Below are positions 61,960 to 64,000 of a DNA stretch of 64,000 nucleotides, piece by piece. Source of the DNA: Micromonospora sp. WMMD961 (lineage in GTDB: Bacteria > Actinomycetota > Actinomycetes > Mycobacteriales > Micromonosporaceae). A program made the translations under genes and the position numbers. The stretch's first letter is position 1. The number at the start of each line of letters is the position of its first letter. Under the pieces are notes generated by a model that was not told where the DNA came from, did no database searches, and saw nothing but the letters and a program-made list of their open reading frames with translations. Location of the stretch: positions 4,375,501-4,439,500 of the forward strand of contig NZ_JARUBJ010000002.1 of NCBI RefSeq assembly GCF_029626145.1, in the 5' to 3' direction.

Positions 61960-63227
61960 CGCGGTACGCCGAGCCGGCCGTTGTCGTCGCGGTACGCGAC
62001 GCCGAACCGGCCATTGTCGTCGCGGTACGCGACGCCGCCCTTCACCACGGCGTGCAGGGTGCGCAGCGCCGACACCGAGCGGGTCGGGTCGTCGCGCAGC
62101 ACCAACAGGTCGGCGTGCCGGCCGACAGCGATGCTGCCCAGCGTGTCGGTGCGACCCAGCCACTCGGCGGGGCGGACGGTGGCGGCCTTGAGCGCGTCCG
62201 CGACCGGCATTCCCGCGTCCACCATGAACTCCAGTTCACGAACGGTCGCGGTGGTCTCGTCGTAGCCGGCGTGCGGCGGCATGTCGCTGCCCAGCGCGAT
62301 CGGCACACCGTTGCGGATGGCGTGCTGCAGGCTCTCCCAGTGTCGGGGGCCGGCGGCGAGGGCCCGGTCCATCAGCCAGCCGGGCACCCCGGAGTCGCGG
62401 AAGAACTGCTCGCAGCGACTCACCACGATCGTCGGCACGTACCAGACGCCCCGCTCGGCCATCAGCCGGGTGACGTCGTCGGTCAGCTCGTACCCGTGCT
62501 CGACGCAGTCGAGGCCCAGTTCGACGGCCCGGCGGACCGAGTCGGCCGGGCCGGCGTGCGCGGTGACCTTGCGCCCCCAGTCGTGGGCGACCCGGATGAC
62601 GGCGGCCATCTCGTCGTCGAGCAGCTGCGGCGTGTCGATCGCCTCGTGCTGTCCGGCGATCCCACCGGAGATGCACACCTTGATCAGGTCTGCGCCGGCG
62701 CGGAGCTGCTCGCGGGTGGCCCGCCGGAACCCGTCCGCGCCGTCGGCTTCGAGGGCGTCGGCCTCCCAGCCGTGCCCGCCGGTGCAGCAGAGCGCGTGGC
62801 CGGCGGTGAAGATGCGCGGCCCGTCGACAGCGCCGGCCTCGATGCCCCGGCGCAGGGCGAAGTCCGCGTACCGGCTCTCGCCGACGAGGCGGGCGGTGGT
62901 GACACCGGAGTGCAGGGTGCGCCGGGCCGAGTCGGCCATCAGCAGCACCAGCTCGGCCAGGTTGGAGTTGTGCACCGAGTCGGCGAGGTGGCCCGGCAGC
63001 CCCAGCGAGAGGTGTACGTGCATGTTGGTCAGACCGGGCATGACGTGGTCGCCGCCCAGGTCGACCACCCGGGCGTCGCCGGCCTCGGCGAGGACGTCGT
63101 CGACCGGGCCGACGGCACGGATCATCCCGTCCGCGCCGATCCAGATGCCTCGGTCCGGCTGGAGGGTGTCCTGGACACCGTCGTAGAGGGCGAGGTTGAC
63201 CAGGACCTGTTCGGTGGGCATACGCAT
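61956..63227 (-). CDS. Amidohydrolase (imidazolonepropionase/prolidase-like)
   Basis: A 423-residue metal-dependent hydrolase with H70-x-H72 in NMHVHLSL, K in LIKVCISGG, H in VTAHAGPAD, H in CVEHGYEL and D in GSDMPPH. This is the binuclear site seen in the Xaa-Pro dipeptidase/imidazolonepropionase-like group. It hydrolyses an amide or cyclic amide bond. The C-terminus carries an exact-length tandem repeat (11 residues, GVAYRDDNGRF-like, twice). The start follows GAGGACG; the ABC ATPase ends nine bases upstream. Confidence 0.92.
   Translation of the reverse strand: MRMPTEQVLVNLALYDGVQDTLQPDRGIWIGADGMIRAVGPVDDVLAEAGDARVVDLGGDHVMPGLTNMHVHLSLGLPGHLADSVHNSNLAELVLLMADSARRTLHSGVTTARLVGESRYADFALRRGIEAGAVDGPRIFTAGHALCCTGGHGWEADALEADGADGFRRATREQLRAGADLIKVCISGGIAGQHEAIDTPQLLDDEMAAVIRVAHDWGRKVTAHAGPADSVRRAVELGLDCVEHGYELTDDVTRLMAERGVWYVPTIVVSRCEQFFRDSGVPGWLMDRALAAGPRHWESLQHAIRNGVPIALGSDMPPHAGYDETTATVRELEFMVDAGMPVADALKAATVRPAEWLGRTDTLGSIAVGRHADLLVLRDDPTRSVSALRTLHAVVKGGVAYRDDNGRFGVAYRDDNGRLGVPR
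61968..62033. repeat. 33-bp tandem duplication inside the amidohydrolase gene
   Basis: Units 61968-62000 and 62001-62033 differ at only a couple of positions and code for two copies of an 11-residue C-terminal peptide. The flanking base sequence (GCGGTACGC) recurs once more at 61961, hinting at slippage. Confidence 0.9.
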
Positions 63228-63236
63228 GGGGCGTCC

Positions 63237-64000
63237 TCAGAGTGAGCGCGCGGCGGTCGGCGCCGCCACGGGGTCGGTGAGCCAGCAGGCGACGCTGCGG
63301 CCGCCCAGGTCGACGGTGGGCGGCTGCTCCCCGCAGGGCGCGAACGCGTGCGGGCAACGCGGCCGGAACCGGCACCCGGTGGGGGCGTTGGCCGGGTCGG
63401 GCACCTCCCCGGCAAGAGTGGCGGGCAGCCGCGGAGTGGGCCCGATCTGCGGCACCGCGTCGATCAGCGCCCGGGTGTACGGGTGTCGCGGCGCGCGCCA
63501 CAGCTCACGGGTCGGTGCGGCCTCGACGATCCGACCCAGGTACATCACGGCGGTCACGTCGGCGATCTCGTGCACCAGCGACAGGTCGTGCGAGATGAAC
63601 AGCATGCCCATGTCGAGGTCCCGGACCAGCCCGACGAGCAGGTTCACCACCTGCGCCTGGGACGAGGCGTCCAGAGCCGTGACCGGCTCGTCGGCGATGA
63701 TCATCCGGGGTTCCGGTGCGAGCGCCCGGGCGATCGCCAGGCGCTGCCGCTGACCGCCGGAGAACTGGTGCGGATAACGGTCGGCGGCGCTGGCCGGCAT
63801 GGCCACCCGGTCGAGTAGTTCGTGCACCCGGGCCCGGCGGGCCGCCCCGGTGACCGTCGCCGGTACGCCGTCGAGGAGTTGCGAGCCGATGGTGCGTCGG
63901 GGGTTCAGCGAGGCGTACGGGTTCTGGAAGACCATCTGCAGGCCGACCTCGGCGTCCGACCGGGGTCGCCAGCCCAGCGGGGTGACCGGCCGGTCGGCGT
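63237..64000 (-). CDS. Peptide-type ABC transporter ATPase, OppF type (5' end outside window)
   Basis: The frame continues through the window edge. The visible 253 residues include the Q-loop MVFQNPYASLNPRRTIG, signature FSGGQRQR, Walker B IIADEPVTALD, the H-loop ISHD and the Cys-rich oligopeptide tail FRPRCPHAFAPC. Walker A lies beyond the edge. It is the upstream member of the catabolic operon, so the binding protein and permeases probably lie just outside. Confidence 0.92.
   Translation of the reverse strand, partial: ADRPVTPLGWRPRSDAEVGLQMVFQNPYASLNPRRTIGSQLLDGVPATVTGAARRARVHELLDRVAMPASAADRYPHQFSGGQRQRLAIARALAPEPRMIIADEPVTALDASSQAQVVNLLVGLVRDLDMGMLFISHDLSLVHEIADVTAVMYLGRIVEAAPTRELWRAPRHPYTRALIDAVPQIGPTPRLPATLAGEVPDPANAPTGCRFRPRCPHAFAPCGEQPPTVDLGGRSVACWLTDPVAAPTAARSL

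Overview
The window is very GC-rich and gene-dense, with strong G/C bias at third codon positions, GTG starts, Tat signals, many leaderless-looking starts, an F420-type luciferase-like oxidoreductase and a DUF5753/DUF397 regulator pair. This fits a filamentous actinomycete, most likely Micromonosporaceae; the assignment is inferred from gene content only. No rRNA, tRNA, CRISPR array or complete insertion sequence was seen.

Layout. 1-4.5 kb: start of a sulfatase-like membrane protein, a CDP-alcohol phosphatidyltransferase, methionine aminopeptidase divergent from a small XRE regulator, and a secreted beta-propeller protein. 4.6-6.9 kb: a LysR regulator divergent from an MFS exporter that carries an in-frame TAG. 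7.0-10.3 kb: two membrane proteins followed by a NarL-type histidine kinase and response regulator. 10.3-19.1 kb: a DUF1275 protein, a GntR/FCD regulator and a six-gene operon (peptide-binding lipoprotein, two permeases, two ATPases, cytoplasmic gamma-glutamyltransferase). The gntR promoter and the operon promoter share the 9-mer TGTATACGA. 19.1-23.4 kb: a perfect 23-bp inverted repeat, then a large secreted GH2 glycosidase behind two identical LacI-type operators. 23.5-25.9 kb: a TetR regulator divergent from a drug exporter with a palindromic operator, followed by a patch of tandem repeats. 25.9-34.2 kb: an NhaA-DsbA fusion, a tripartite tricarboxylate transporter (tctCBA) divergent from its two-component system, and a TAXI binding lipoprotein. 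34.4-36.2 kb: TetR and an LtrA-like membrane protein.

36.3-48.1 kb is the most accessory-looking part. It holds a 1994-residue DUF4011/helicase/nuclease-like/DUF3320 protein, a DUF2267 protein, several small unknown genes, an XRE/DUF5753 regulator with its DUF397 partner, a MazG-type pyrophosphohydrolase, and a PD-(D/E)XK nuclease-DUF2075 helicase. A truncated antisense gene end lies between the last two. The region is a candidate defence locus, with MazG plus nuclease-helicase as the unit most worth testing.

48.2-58.5 kb: aldo/keto reductase, a HEAT-like protein, a Tat-exported metallophosphoesterase with a LamG domain, a SEC-C protein, a membrane-anchored unknown, DUF2231 and a large secreted subtilisin. 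58.6-64.0 kb: one tightly overlapping minus-strand operon (peptide-type ABC ATPase, amidohydrolase, DUF885 peptidase, NTF2-like, TIGR04076, luciferase-like oxidoreductase), which looks like uptake plus degradation of an amide or peptide compound.
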